Source: Candidatus Nitrosopumilus sp.
Lineage (GTDB): Archaea > Thermoproteota > Nitrososphaeria > Nitrososphaerales > Nitrosopumilaceae
Assembly: GCA_003702525.1 (NCBI GenBank)
Contig: REGJ01000012.1
Location: 1-32,296, forward strand
Length of the DNA: 32,296 bases
Reading direction: 5' to 3'
Position numbers and translations under genes: made by a program. How positions within the stretch are numbered: position 1 is the stretch's first letter; each line of letters opens with the position of its first letter. The notes under the pieces were generated by a model. That model was not told the DNA's origin and did not search any database. It saw nothing but the letters and a program-made list of their open reading frames with translations. Below are positions 5,784 to 14,085 of the stretch, piece by piece.

Positions 5784-6131
5784 ACTGAGATTACCTTTAT
5801 TTCTGATCTAAAAGATCCTTGTATCATATTTTTTTGTCTAATCGCATCAATTTTTTTTCATTTCTAAAAATATCATAACGATACTAAATTCATCATTATC
5901 ATTACGATAATTATGGTACCGCAACCAAGAAATGTTTTACCACTACAATGTATATTGTATCAGATAAAGAATTATTGTAGCGGTCTAAGATTTTTTGTAA
6001 AATCTCAAAAAACCCATGATCATGGGACAAAGGTCTGAAAATGCGTTATTGGGACGTAATTTTGTAAATTTGCAAAAATACAATTCGAGTTGAAAGTTAA
6101 CTATTAGTCAACATTAAATGCAAAAATGCAG
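5784..6131. promoter_or_regulatory. Intergenic region upstream of the regulator
   Basis: No gene is seen. Two near-identical 13-mers, TATCATAACGATA (5871-5883) and TATCATTACGATA (5897-5909), start 26 bp apart; each has TATC/GATA inverted ends. A perfect 14-bp palindrome CCCATGATCATGGG is at 6013-6026, and GATTTT/AAAATC can pair around 5991-6006. The 13-mers may be operator sites for the ArsR-like regulator, 88-126 bp before its start. Confidence 0.45.
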
Positions 6132-6974
6132 TTACAGGGACTTGCCAGAGAGTTTCTCATATGCAGTAATATAACGTTCTGTCATTTTAGAAATAATCTC
6201 TGATGGGATTTCTGGAGCAATTGGTTCTTGTCCTGCATCACGTGCATCATCAAATTGTTTTTGATATCCATTTGCAGTTAACCAGTCACGCAAAAGTTGT
6301 TTGTCATATGCTTCTTGGATTTTACCAACCTCAAAGCATTCTTTTGGCCATAAACGATACTCATCAGGACCAATTGAATCACCCAAAGTGATTTGCCCAT
6401 CTAAAATTCCAAATTCCATTTTCAAATCAGCCAAGATGAAACCAACATCATCAGCAATCTTTGCCATCTTTTTGTAAATTTCAATCGAAGTTTTTTCTAG
6501 CCAGTTGTATTGTTCCTCAGAGACTAGTTTCATTTCAATTGCTTTTGATTTGTCAATGGGTATGTCATGCTCAGATTTTGTTGTAGGATCAAATATTGGC
6601 TCAGGAAGTTTTGCAGCTAGAGTAGTATCAGTTCCTTCTGGAACTTGGACTTCACCTTTTTTCCATCTGCTTACCAAACTGCCATAAAAATAGCCTCGAA
6701 CTACGCACTCTATTGGAAGCATTTTCATTTTTTTAACAAGAATTTCAGTATCTGATTCACGTTTGACAAAGTGGTTTGGAACATCTAGTTCGTTGAACCA
6801 AAATTCAGCAAATTTACACAGAACTTCGCCCTTTCGAGGGATGTCTTGTTTGAATTTCACATCATATGCAGATACACGATCAGAGAATTTGAAGAGTAAA
6901 GTACTCTCATCTACATCATAGAGATCCTTTACCTTCCCACTAGTAAGAAATTCCAAGCAAAAACACTGAATCAT
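6132..6974 (-). CDS. purC: SAICAR synthetase (PurC)
   Basis: It joins CAIR and aspartate using ATP to give SAICAR, a step of purine synthesis. The 280-aa protein has the family's N-terminal [12 protein letters not shown], then [20 protein letters not shown] (residues 90-99) and [10 protein letters not shown] (182-191), all PurC signatures. The length is at the upper end of the usual 235-300. The first ten residues ([10 protein letters not shown]) may not all be translated. It is the last gene of the minus-strand purQ-purL-purF run, 15 nt after a membrane-anchored gene. Confidence 0.95.
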   Translation of the reverse strand: MIQCFCLEFLTSGKVKDLYDVDESTLLFKFSDRVSAYDVKFKQDIPRKGEVLCKFAEFWFNELDVPNHFVKRESDTEILVKKMKMLPIECVVRGYFYGSLVSRWKKGEVQVPEGTDTTLAAKLPEPIFDPTTKSEHDIPIDKSKAIEMKLVSEEQYNWLEKTSIEIYKKMAKIADDVGFILADLKMEFGILDGQITLGDSIGPDEYRLWPKECFEVGKIQEAYDKQLLRDWLTANGYQKQFDDARDAGQEPIAPEIPSEIISKMTERYITAYEKLSGKSL

Positions 6975-6989
6975 TAGAGAATTTAACTG

Positions 6990-7376
6990 CTAAGACCCCA
7001 TCATACCTACCATTTTTGGCATCTCACGATAGGCCTTGTTGACAAATATGTCATTATCAGCACTGATCATAACAAATTCCATCGAGTTATCAGGAGGAGG
7101 AGATACAATAATCTTTTGTCCAACTTTCAGAGTTTGAATATCCAAAATATCACCATCACCAAAATTTATGTGGATATTGGTTATTGGTTTGGCACCAAGG
7201 TTTTGTATGGTGACTCGACCCATGGTAAACATTCCTTGTTCATCTAAAAGAGGATCAACAAAAATCTCATAGTCTTGAGTCGTTACAGAGAATTTAAAAA
7301 AATCTGCACCAAAAATTACACCAATTGTAACAATTACTCCCACACCAACACAAAGCAATGCAGTGTATTGTTTCAC
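6990..7376 (-). CDS. Membrane-anchored protein within the purine operon
   Basis: The 128-aa protein starts with GTG. It has one N-terminal membrane helix or signal anchor (residues 5-27, ALLCVGVGVIVTIGVIFGAD) and an extracytoplasmic beta-rich region. GRVTIQNLGAKPITNIHINF (residues 53-72) looks like an immunoglobulin/CARDB-type strand pair. The end is methionine-rich (EMPKMVGMMGS). No enzymatic motif. It lies between DUF427 and purC with short gaps; nothing in the sequence links it to purine chemistry, so it is likely a passenger. Confidence 0.7.
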   Translation of the reverse strand: MKQYTALLCVGVGVIVTIGVIFGADFFKFSVTTQDYEIFVDPLLDEQGMFTMGRVTIQNLGAKPITNIHINFGDGDILDIQTLKVGQKIIVSPPPDNSMEFVMISADNDIFVNKAYREMPKMVGMMGS

Positions 7377-7410
7377 AAAAACCAGATAGGCATTCTAATA
7401 ATTAAGTTGG

Positions 7411-7689
7411 TTACTTTACTTCAACGCCATTCCAAAAGGCAACCATACCTTTGATTTTCATGGCAGCATCATTTGGTTCTGCATAGTACCATGCACAGTC
7501 TTTATTGGTTTTACCATTTACTGTTACAGAATAGTAATTTGCCATTCCCTTCCAACCACAAAAACTAGTCATGTCAGTTTTCTTAAAATATTCTTGTTTG
7601 ATAGAATCAATTGGAAAGTAATGATTACCTTCAACTACAACAGTATCATCACTTTCGGCAATTATCTCACCATTCCAAACTGCTTGCAT
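7411..7689 (-). CDS. DUF427 family protein
   Basis: The 92-aa sequence matches the DUF427 pattern: MQAVWNGEIIAESDDTVVVE, then GNHYFPIDSIKQEYF, FCGWKGMANYYSV and CAWYYAEPNDAAMKIKGMVAF with a final WNGVEV. The family is a small beta-barrel of unknown function; the C.WKG..YY and WYY..P segments are its most conserved parts. The gene begins 2 nt after the purF stop and is almost certainly co-transcribed with it. Confidence 0.88.
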   Translation of the reverse strand: MQAVWNGEIIAESDDTVVVEGNHYFPIDSIKQEYFKKTDMTSFCGWKGMANYYSVTVNGKTNKDCAWYYAEPNDAAMKIKGMVAFWNGVEVK

Positions 7690-7691
7690 AA

Positions 7692-9161
7692 CTAACTTGC
7701 TTCTCCCTTGATTTCTTCTCTACTCTTAAACTCAGGAGTAATTCCAAGGGAATCATAATTTCCAGATGAGCATGTAAAGCACATGGAATCGGCAGGAATT
7801 CCCACTGCGGCTGCAAGATTTTCAGCATCATTGTATCCTAAAAAGTCAGCACCAATGTCTTTTCTTACCATGTCTATCATTTCTTCATCATTCATGTCTT
7901 TTCCATTAGAAAATGTTGCAAGTTCTTCTTGGGATGGAAAATCAATTCCAGCATAACATGGGTATTTGATTGGAGGGTAAGTAATCACCATACTAATTTT
8001 TCTTGCACCAGCTCGTCTTAGTGCCTTGATAATAGCCTTGGAGCTTGTACCTCTAACTAAACTATCATCAATTACAACAACATGTTGTCCATCAATAATT
8101 TCTCGGATAGGGATAATCCAACGATTAATTTCCACTCTATCTGTTTGGTGAGGTTCAATGAAACTTCGCAATGGTCCTTTCTTGCTGTATCGGTCTTTGA
8201 GTAATCCTTCATCAAAAGATACACCAAGTTCTTGAGCATATCCTAATGCTGCAGGTCTTGCTGAATCAGGTACTGGAATAACTAAATCAGCATCTTTGAT
8301 TGGGAATTTTTTTGCAAGGTATCTACCGATGTTTTTTCTTGCGACATAGATGTTAGTTCCTTCCATGTTACTAGTTGGATGAGCAAAGTAAGTAAATTCA
8401 AAAGAACAATGTGCACGTTTAGGTTCATCAGAAAACATTTCGGTGTCAAGACCGTCTTTGCTCATTCTGATAAGTTCCCCAGGAGTTACATTACGTTGCA
8501 TTTTAGCACCCACTGCAGAAACTGCAGAGGATTCAGAAGCAACAATGTACGTATCATCAGATTCTTTGTGACCCAAAACCATTGGACGGAATCCTTTAGG
8601 ATCACGTGCAGCAAAAACAGAGTTATCATCAGAGATGAACGTAAAACAATACGAGCCCACCATTTCATTTTTGAGAACAGATAATGCTTTTCCCATTTGA
8701 CCATTTTCAGAAATTAATGAGACAAGTCTTTGAGCAGCAACCAAAGTGTCACTAGCATTTTGAGGAGTAAATGAACATCCACCTACCAAATTTGAGAGCT
8801 CCTGAACATTGGCAATTGTTCCATTATGGGCAACACAAAGATCCTTTACTTTTAGAGGCTGTGCGTTTTCCAAGGAACTTCTACCCATAGTAGAATATCT
8901 AACATGTCCAATTACACAAGGTGAAGAATACTCTTCTGCAATTGATTTGAATTCAGATGATGCAGATGAAACAAGACCTAGTCTTTTGAGAGGGGGTTTA
9001 TTTGGAATTGCAAGACCCCATGCTTCTTGACCTCTATGTTGCAAAGCACGTAATGCATCAATTGCCATTGGAATAACATTAGCACCACTTAGACTATAGA
9101 TTCCAATAACACCACAATTTTCTTTTGGTTTGTCATCAAGAGTATGCTGGGATTTATCCAT
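7692..9161 (-). CDS. purF: Amidophosphoribosyltransferase (PurF)
   Basis: It makes 5-phosphoribosylamine from PRPP and glutamine, the first committed purine step. The N-terminal glutaminase domain has the nucleophile Cys16 after a 15-residue propeptide (ENCGVIGIYS), as in the Bacillus-type enzyme that is cleaved on maturation. The PRPP-binding loop is VVVIDDSLVRGTSS (361-374). Cys252, Cys402, Cys461 and Cys464 fit the four ligands of the 4Fe-4S cluster of that class. The ATG overlaps the purL end by 8 nt and DUF427 follows 2 nt after the stop. Confidence 0.97.
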   Translation of the reverse strand: MDKSQHTLDDKPKENCGVIGIYSLSGANVIPMAIDALRALQHRGQEAWGLAIPNKPPLKRLGLVSSASSEFKSIAEEYSSPCVIGHVRYSTMGRSSLENAQPLKVKDLCVAHNGTIANVQELSNLVGGCSFTPQNASDTLVAAQRLVSLISENGQMGKALSVLKNEMVGSYCFTFISDDNSVFAARDPKGFRPMVLGHKESDDTYIVASESSAVSAVGAKMQRNVTPGELIRMSKDGLDTEMFSDEPKRAHCSFEFTYFAHPTSNMEGTNIYVARKNIGRYLAKKFPIKDADLVIPVPDSARPAALGYAQELGVSFDEGLLKDRYSKKGPLRSFIEPHQTDRVEINRWIIPIREIIDGQHVVVIDDSLVRGTSSKAIIKALRRAGARKISMVITYPPIKYPCYAGIDFPSQEELATFSNGKDMNDEEMIDMVRKDIGADFLGYNDAENLAAAVGIPADSMCFTCSSGNYDSLGITPEFKSREEIKGEAS

Positions 9162-11319
9162 GTAGAACCAAGTCCTTTAACGAATTTAACCAAGTTTTTT
9201 GCGCTTTATCAACTCTTAGATCAATGATTGATTTTTTGCCCTTTGTAAATTGGATGTTCTCGCCACCAAATTTACCAATAATGTTGTAAGATGTCTTGTT
9301 CTTTTTGAGAATTTTTTCAACTTTTGAGAGGTTTTTCTTATCAAAGGTTAAGAGATAACGAGAATGACTTTCTGAAAACAAGATTCTATCAGCATCTAAT
9401 TTTTTGGCAGGAACTTTATCCAAATCCACCTTACAGCCAATCTGATTATTCATAGATAATTCAGATACTGCAACTGCCAGTCCTCCTTTAGAACAATCAT
9501 GTACAGATTTCAAAAGTTTCTTTGGGATTATTTCTAAGACAGATTTCATGTTTTTCTTTGATTCGGTAAAATCGACTGTAGGACATTTTCCTCCAATGAA
9601 TTTGTGAATATATTCAAAGTATTCTGAACCACCAAGTTCATCTTTAGTTTCCCCAACAATTATCAAACAATCATCTTTGCTGATTCTTTGAGGAATTTGA
9701 GGAGTTTTATCAATTAGGCCAATGACACCAATTAGTGGGGTAGGCTTGATAGGACCATCAGGAGTTTCATTGTACAGGCTCACTTTACCTCCAACACAAG
9801 GAATTTTGAAGTCTTTAGCAAAGTCAGTTAGTCCTTTTAGAGATTCTAAAAATGTCCAAAAGATTTCAGGGTCTTTTGGACTACCAAATTGAAGATGGTC
9901 TAGCATTCCAATTGGTTTTGCACCAGTACACACAACATTTCTGCATGCTTCTTCAAAGCATCCAATTGCACCCTCTCTTGGATTGATGTAGCATTGTTTT
10001 GGGTTACCATCTATTTTGACTGAAAGGAATTTTCCATTATCTAATCTCAACACAGATGCATCTCTACCAGGTTTTACAACAGTTCTAATTCCAACTTCAT
10101 GATCATATTGACCATACACCCAAATTTTGCTTGCAATGTTTGGTGATGAAAGTAATTTCATCATGGTTTTAGAATAATCTGAAATTGGTTTGAGTTTTTT
10201 TTCTTTTTCAATTGTTTTAAGATATGTAGGCTCTTTTGAGGGCAAATCAAGTAATGTTGCATTTGCAACAACATCAGTAGGGAGATTTGCAAATGTCTTT
10301 TTACCTTTTTTGACATGCATTTGATTATCAGACTTTACAGTTCCAATAACAGAACAGCCAATTCTGAATTTCTTACAGATTTCTTGCAGTTTTTTGAATT
10401 TAGTTTTACTAGTAATAATTAACATTCTTTCTTGAGATTCTGAAACCATAATCTCATCAGGATGCATGTCAGATTCTCTAGTGTGCACCTTGTCTACATC
10501 CATCTCAATTCCTATCTCCAAGGCATCAGCAGTTTCTGAGATTGCACATGACAATCCACCACCGCCCAAGTCTTTCATGGCATGAATGACTTTTTCATTT
10601 CTTGCCTCCAAGATTGCTTCAATGATTAGTTTCTCAATGAAAGGGTCAGGGATTTGAACAGCAGAGCGGTCTTCAGATTCTAGTGAATCAGATGCAAATT
10701 GAGAGCCTCCAATTCCATCTCTGCCTGTAGAGCCACCCATCAATACAACTATGTCACCTTTTTTGGCATGATTTTTTATCAAATTCTCTTTTTTACCAAA
10801 GCCAACAGCAGCAACATCAACTAGTGCATAGTTTTCATAGCATTTATCAAATTCAACCTCGCCGCCAATTGTTGGAATTCCTAAACAATTCCCATAATCA
10901 GCAATTCCAGTAACAGCATTTTTGAACAACCATCTTGCTTGTTGATCTTTTTCAATATCTCCAAATCTTAATCCATCAAATATTGCAATAGGTCTTGTTC
11001 CAGCAGATAAGATGTCACGAATTACACCGCCAACTCCAGTTGCAGCTCCACCATATGGCTCTACAGCTGAAGGGTGGTTGTGACTTTCAATATGGGCAGT
11101 GACAACATACCCATCACCAACATCTAAAACACCAGAATCATATCCTTTCTCAGTAATTACAAGAGGCCCTTCCATTGGAAGCATTTTGAGATGTCGTTTC
11201 GATGATTTGTATGAACAATGCTCAGACCATTCTGCTGCAACAATTTGCAGTTCTGTTGAAGTTGGATCTCTTCCAATTTTGGATTTTAGTTCAGTTAGTT
11301 CTTGAGGTTCTAAACTCAA
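9154..11319 (-). CDS. purL: FGAM synthase large subunit (PurL)
   Basis: With PurS and PurQ it converts FGAR, glutamine and ATP to FGAM. The 721-aa length is that of the short, multi-subunit PurL. Signatures are AAEWSEHCSYKSS (about 28-40), AHIESHNHPSAVEPYGGAAT (about 75-94), MGGSTGRDGIGG, MKDLGGGGLSCAISE and SVHDCSKGGLAVAVSE, the last two being the paired AIR-synthase-type glycine-rich segments. The TTG start overlaps the purQ stop (TTGA), so PurQ and PurL are translationally coupled. Confidence 0.97.
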   Translation of the reverse strand: MSLEPQELTELKSKIGRDPTSTELQIVAAEWSEHCSYKSSKRHLKMLPMEGPLVITEKGYDSGVLDVGDGYVVTAHIESHNHPSAVEPYGGAATGVGGVIRDILSAGTRPIAIFDGLRFGDIEKDQQARWLFKNAVTGIADYGNCLGIPTIGGEVEFDKCYENYALVDVAAVGFGKKENLIKNHAKKGDIVVLMGGSTGRDGIGGSQFASDSLESEDRSAVQIPDPFIEKLIIEAILEARNEKVIHAMKDLGGGGLSCAISETADALEIGIEMDVDKVHTRESDMHPDEIMVSESQERMLIITSKTKFKKLQEICKKFRIGCSVIGTVKSDNQMHVKKGKKTFANLPTDVVANATLLDLPSKEPTYLKTIEKEKKLKPISDYSKTMMKLLSSPNIASKIWVYGQYDHEVGIRTVVKPGRDASVLRLDNGKFLSVKIDGNPKQCYINPREGAIGCFEEACRNVVCTGAKPIGMLDHLQFGSPKDPEIFWTFLESLKGLTDFAKDFKIPCVGGKVSLYNETPDGPIKPTPLIGVIGLIDKTPQIPQRISKDDCLIIVGETKDELGGSEYFEYIHKFIGGKCPTVDFTESKKNMKSVLEIIPKKLLKSVHDCSKGGLAVAVSELSMNNQIGCKVDLDKVPAKKLDADRILFSESHSRYLLTFDKKNLSKVEKILKKNKTSYNIIGKFGGENIQFTKGKKSIIDLRVDKAQKTWLNSLKDLVLHG

Positions 11320-11996
11320 TTGCTCACACCCATTTTAGATAATAGAGATTCAAAGATTAGGGAAGATGGTTTATTATCAATTGGGTTAATTTCTGATTCA
11401 ACTGCTCGCTCAGGATGAGGCATCATACCAACAACATTTCCATCCTCATTACAAACTCCTGCTATTCTGTTTGAAGAACCATTTACCACTTCATCATATC
11501 GGAATACAATTTGGTTCTTCTTCTTTAGTTCTTTTAGAGTATCATCATCAACATAGTATCTTCCTTCTCCGTTTGCTATTGGAATTGGGATTTTTTGTCG
11601 TAGTTTGAATTGATTTGTAAACGGAGTCTTGTTATTTTCTACAACCAAGTTTGTCCATTCACACATAAAGTTCAGAGATTCATTTTTGAGCAAGACTCCA
11701 GGCAAGAGGCCAGATTCAACTAGGATTTGAAATCCATTACATACCCCTAAAACAGGCACTCCTTTTTTTGCCATCTTTTGAACATCTTTGATAATAGGGC
11801 TATGAGCGGCAATAACTCCAGCACGTAGTCTATCACCATATGAGAATCCACCTGGAAGAATTACAGCATCAATATTTTTTGGAAGGGACTTTTCATGCCA
11901 ATAGTATTGAGCATCCAGATTAAAGACATCAGTTAAAACATGATACATGTCACGATCACAATTACTACCAGGAAAAACTACAACCCCAACTTTCAC
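11316..11996 (-). CDS. purQ: FGAM synthase glutaminase subunit (PurQ)
   Basis: It releases ammonia from glutamine for PurL. The 226-aa protein is a class I glutamine amidotransferase with nucleophile Cys86 in LGVCNGFQIL and the His194/Glu196 pair in MMPHPERAVE. ILPGGFSYGD (residues 46-55) forms the oxyanion region. The start is GTG, and a TATA-like TTAAATATC lies about 24 nt upstream, suggesting a leaderless transcript that begins the purQ-purL-purF-DUF427-anchor-purC run. Confidence 0.96.
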   Translation of the reverse strand: MKVGVVVFPGSNCDRDMYHVLTDVFNLDAQYYWHEKSLPKNIDAVILPGGFSYGDRLRAGVIAAHSPIIKDVQKMAKKGVPVLGVCNGFQILVESGLLPGVLLKNESLNFMCEWTNLVVENNKTPFTNQFKLRQKIPIPIANGEGRYYVDDDTLKELKKKNQIVFRYDEVVNGSSNRIAGVCNEDGNVVGMMPHPERAVESEINPIDNKPSSLIFESLLSKMGVSN

Positions 11997-12015
11997 AATT
12001 ACAATTAGATCTCGC

Positions 12016-12024
12016 GATATTTAA
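12016..12024 (-). promoter_or_regulatory. TATA-like box of the purQLF run
   Basis: TTAAATATC on the minus strand is centred 24 nt before the GTG of purQ, the distance expected when transcription starts at or very near the start codon. Confidence 0.6.
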
Positions 12025-12073
12025 TTTGACTCTAGTCAGAAAAAATTATTAGCGGAATTACAATCGTGATCGC

Positions 12074-12499
12074 ATGGCTCATGTACGAGATATCATGCAA
12101 AAAAACATCATAACTATTGAACATGATAAAACAGTATATGATGCAGCAAGCATTCTAAAAGAAAAAGAGATCAGTTTTTTGGTTATAATCAGAGACGAAA
12201 AGCCAATTGGGGTAATCTCTGAAAGAGATATTGTTCAAAAAGTAGCTGCCCAAGATCAAAAGGCATCATCAATCAAAATAGAAGATGTCATGTCAAAGAA
12301 ATTCCGATGGGTCACACCAGATACCCCAATTGAGGATGCAGTTCAAAAAATGCTAAACAACAACATTCGTAGATTAATCATTTTAGATAATGATGAAAAG
12401 TTGGCAGGAGTCATCACTCAAACAAACTTGGCAGAATTTTTACGCAGTAAACTCTTGATTAATGGAATGCTAGATAACATAGATTCTGAAAAATCTTAG
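12074..12499 (+). CDS. Two-CBS-domain protein
   Basis: The 141-aa protein is a pair of CBS domains and nothing else: the first has VRDIMQKNIITIEHDKTVYD and PIGVISERDIV, the second EDVMSKKFRWVTPDTPIEDA, RRLIILDN and LAGVITQTNLAEF. CBS pairs bind adenine nucleotides and report energy state. It lies between purS and purQ, divergent from purQ, and its stop interlocks with that of purS by 4 nt. A role in sensing purine nucleotides near these genes is plausible but inferred from position only. Confidence 0.9.
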   Translation: MAHVRDIMQKNIITIEHDKTVYDAASILKEKEISFLVIIRDEKPIGVISERDIVQKVAAQDQKASSIKIEDVMSKKFRWVTPDTPIEDAVQKMLNNNIRRLIILDNDEKLAGVITQTNLAEFLRSKLLINGMLDNIDSEKS

Positions 12500-12756
12500 G
12501 CATCAAATACGTCAATTGTGACTTTGCTTACCATTGGATTATAGATACGCAAGTCATCACAGATTTCCTGTACTTTAGACTGGGCTGTTTTTTTGTCTTT
12601 TTCTTTGATTGTGAATTTGAGCATTTTGGCAGTTTTGATTTTTGAGACGGTTTTGTGAGTTCCTTTTAGAACCAAGTCATTGAGTATGGTATCACCTTCA
12701 GGATCACTGATTCCAGGTTTGTTTTCGATAGTTACATGAACGTTGTATGTTGCCAT
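12496..12756 (-). CDS. purS: FGAM synthase small subunit (PurS)
   Basis: PurS bridges PurL and PurQ in the FGAM synthase complex. The 86-aa protein shows the PurS pattern: YNVHVTIENKPGISDPEGDT at the start, then LVLKGTHKTVSKIKTAKML and a C-terminal KVQEICDDLRIYNPMVSKVT. It is transcribed separately from purQ and purL, about 500 bp away, with the CBS gene between them. GTATAAAAAC on the minus strand near 12808-12817 is a good TATA box and would give a leader of about 30 nt. Confidence 0.92.
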   Translation of the reverse strand: MATYNVHVTIENKPGISDPEGDTILNDLVLKGTHKTVSKIKTAKMLKFTIKEKDKKTAQSKVQEICDDLRIYNPMVSKVTIDVFDA

Positions 12757-12836
12757 AATAATTTGCAGATTTGAATCGAGGTTAATCTATCTTCCGAAAA
12801 ATTCTGTGTTTTTATACTTATTTTGAGATAAGCAGT

Positions 12837-12898
12837 AAAGTTTCCGATTCTGAGGACTTGTGTTGTGCAGATATACCCGGCCCAGAATCGGTCACTTT
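12837..12898 (-). other. Long imperfect hairpin after the 128-aa gene
   Basis: CCGATTCTG (12844-12852) pairs with CAGAATCGG (12883-12891). Beyond a 2x2 internal loop, AAAGT (12837-12841) pairs with ACTTT (12894-12898). The minus-strand internal loop is GA opposite AA, a stable purine pairing, which slightly favours the minus strand. The right arm covers the stop codon of the gene ending at 12892. It may be a 3' end structure or a small RNA. Confidence 0.5.
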
Positions 12899-13278
12899 GA
12901 ATTCATATTGTTTTTTATAAATTCAGTGTATTTTCGATATAGCCCAGATATGTAATGAGGATTCTCAATGATTAGCTTCTTGTCTTTCAAATCTTCTTTT
13001 GATTGAAACATCTCTTTTTCAATAATTCCTTGATCATCAAGAGTTATGCAAAGATCCTGCCATGCAAATACTTCAGAGGTATTTCGATTTGCAGTTGCAT
13101 AATACACATACAGTAATCGAAGTTTATTGTATTCATCTTGAGACAGTGTTTTTCCTAAAACATAATTTCTTTTCAAAGACTGGAAATACACCAAACCATC
13201 AGCAGTCAAAACATAATCAAAGAGTTTTGGATAATCATCAATCTCAATTGGATAAAGAGGGTTGTTTTGTTCTGTCAT
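12892..13278 (-). CDS. Unknown 128-aa soluble protein
   Basis: No family recognised. The protein is mostly helical and rich in Tyr and Asn: DDYPKLFDYVLTADGLVYFQ (residues 14-33), LRLLYVYYATANRNTSEVFA (53-72) and a C-terminal IENPHYISGLYRKYTEFIKN. The start MTEQNNPLYP is an ATG. It stands alone, with the long hairpin directly at its stop codon. There is no signal peptide or membrane helix. Confidence 0.7.
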   Translation of the reverse strand: MTEQNNPLYPIEIDDYPKLFDYVLTADGLVYFQSLKRNYVLGKTLSQDEYNKLRLLYVYYATANRNTSEVFAWQDLCITLDDQGIIEKEMFQSKEDLKDKKLIIENPHYISGLYRKYTEFIKNNMNSK

Positions 13279-13342
13279 GACTAATTGAAACTAGAGATAG
13301 TAAATGAACAATTGCATTGTAGTACTTATGCTTTGTATTTTT

Positions 13343-13480
13343 TTAGTCCTTCACCTGAACCAGGTTCAATACATGTGAGAAACTGACTGATTTTGATGAA
13401 GTTCTGATCATTTTTGCTTGGATATTTCGTAGTTTTTCAGCATGTTCAGTTTTTAGTACCACAGTGATTCGGTCTCCCAA
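13343..13480 (-). CDS. 45-aa ribbon-helix-helix-like protein
   Basis: From TTG 13480 the frame reads MGDRITVVLKTEHAEKLRNI, then QAKMIRTSSKSVSFSHVLNL and VQVKD. A basic beta strand (RITVVLK), a helix (EHAEKLRNIQAKMIR), a small turn and a second helix (SFSHVLNLV) is the order of the CopG/ribbon-helix-helix fold. Such proteins bind DNA as dimers. The TTG start is fixed by an in-frame stop two codons before it. A minus-strand TATA box (CTTTTATATG, 13501-13510) lies about 25 nt upstream, suggesting a leaderless mRNA. It was easily missed because it is so short. Confidence 0.75.
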   Translation of the reverse strand: MGDRITVVLKTEHAEKLRNIQAKMIRTSSKSVSFSHVLNLVQVKD

Positions 13481-13500
13481 TGTTCATAATTGGTGTATTT

Positions 13501-13510
13501 CATATAAAAG
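13501..13510 (-). promoter_or_regulatory. TATA box of the ribbon-helix-helix gene
   Basis: CTTTTATATG on the minus strand is centred 25 nt before the TTG start. It shares the short divergent spacer with the plus-strand promoter at 13564. Confidence 0.6.
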
Positions 13511-13563
13511 AAGTCGTAGAACTTCCAAATACGAATACTAGCCTCAGTTAGGCAATATTGGAA

Positions 13564-13571
13564 TTTATATC
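13564..13571 (+). promoter_or_regulatory. TATA box of the 154-aa gene
   Basis: TTTATATC is centred about 27 nt before the ATG at 13594, as for a leaderless archaeal transcript. Confidence 0.6.
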
Positions 13572-13593
13572 AGATGATTTGTGATAAATCAAC

Positions 13594-14058
13594 ATGGCAA
13601 GATCAAGATATTGGAAGATCACATCTGAGGAGATGGAAGGATTCAGTTACAAAGAAGAGAACTTGCTAAATTGGGAGATAAAATGTGTAAGAGAACCAGA
13701 AGAGGAAGCACATTTTATCGGAGTTTTCATGTATCGTAATGGAACAGCATATGACTATGAATCAGTAAAAGGAATTTGTTATTTTCATAATAATATCAGC
13801 AGAGATGAACTACCATCAATTACCAGTTTCCTTCAAGGGAAATTTGGTGGAAAAGAGATGGAAAAAGGAGAAAGAATTTTCTTAAGAGATTCACAAGAAA
13901 TCTACTCTAGCAAAGACATTGCAAGTTTGGCAAAAGAGATGGAATCCAAATTCAACACAAAGGCCATAATTTCCTTAGAATTTGACAATATTTCCATAGA
14001 ACAATTAAAAGAAGATGGATTGCCTGAAGCAAAACTATTGCCAATTCCAGGCAAATAG
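13594..14058 (+). CDS. Unknown 154-aa protein upstream of tatC
   Basis: I do not recognise this protein. It begins MARSRYWKITSEEMEGFSYK and alternates strands and charged helices: NLLNWEIKCVREPEEEAHFI (residues 23-42), GTAYDYESVKGICYFHNNIS (50-69) and ISLEFDNISIEQLKEDGL near the end. No membrane helix or catalytic motif. It is 27 nt before tatC on the same strand, so it may be co-transcribed with the Tat genes, and it is divergent from the ribbon-helix-helix gene. Confidence 0.7.
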   Translation: MARSRYWKITSEEMEGFSYKEENLLNWEIKCVREPEEEAHFIGVFMYRNGTAYDYESVKGICYFHNNISRDELPSITSFLQGKFGGKEMEKGERIFLRDSQEIYSSKDIASLAKEMESKFNTKAIISLEFDNISIEQLKEDGLPEAKLLPIPGK

Positions 14059-14085
14059 ATATAGCTTAAAGCATAAAGTGATCAA

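Noticed and set aside
6203-6687. Two plus-strand frames of 62 and 60 codons
   Set aside because: Both are antisense to purC, whose motifs cover the region.
8379-8684. Plus-strand frame of 101 codons
   Set aside because: It is antisense to purF, which has clear family motifs throughout this stretch.
12805-12826. TATA-like sequence that could start a plus-strand RNA through the 12837-12898 hairpin
   Set aside because: The same bases read better on the minus strand (GTATAAAAAC) as the promoter of purS, so a plus-strand RNA is not needed to explain them.
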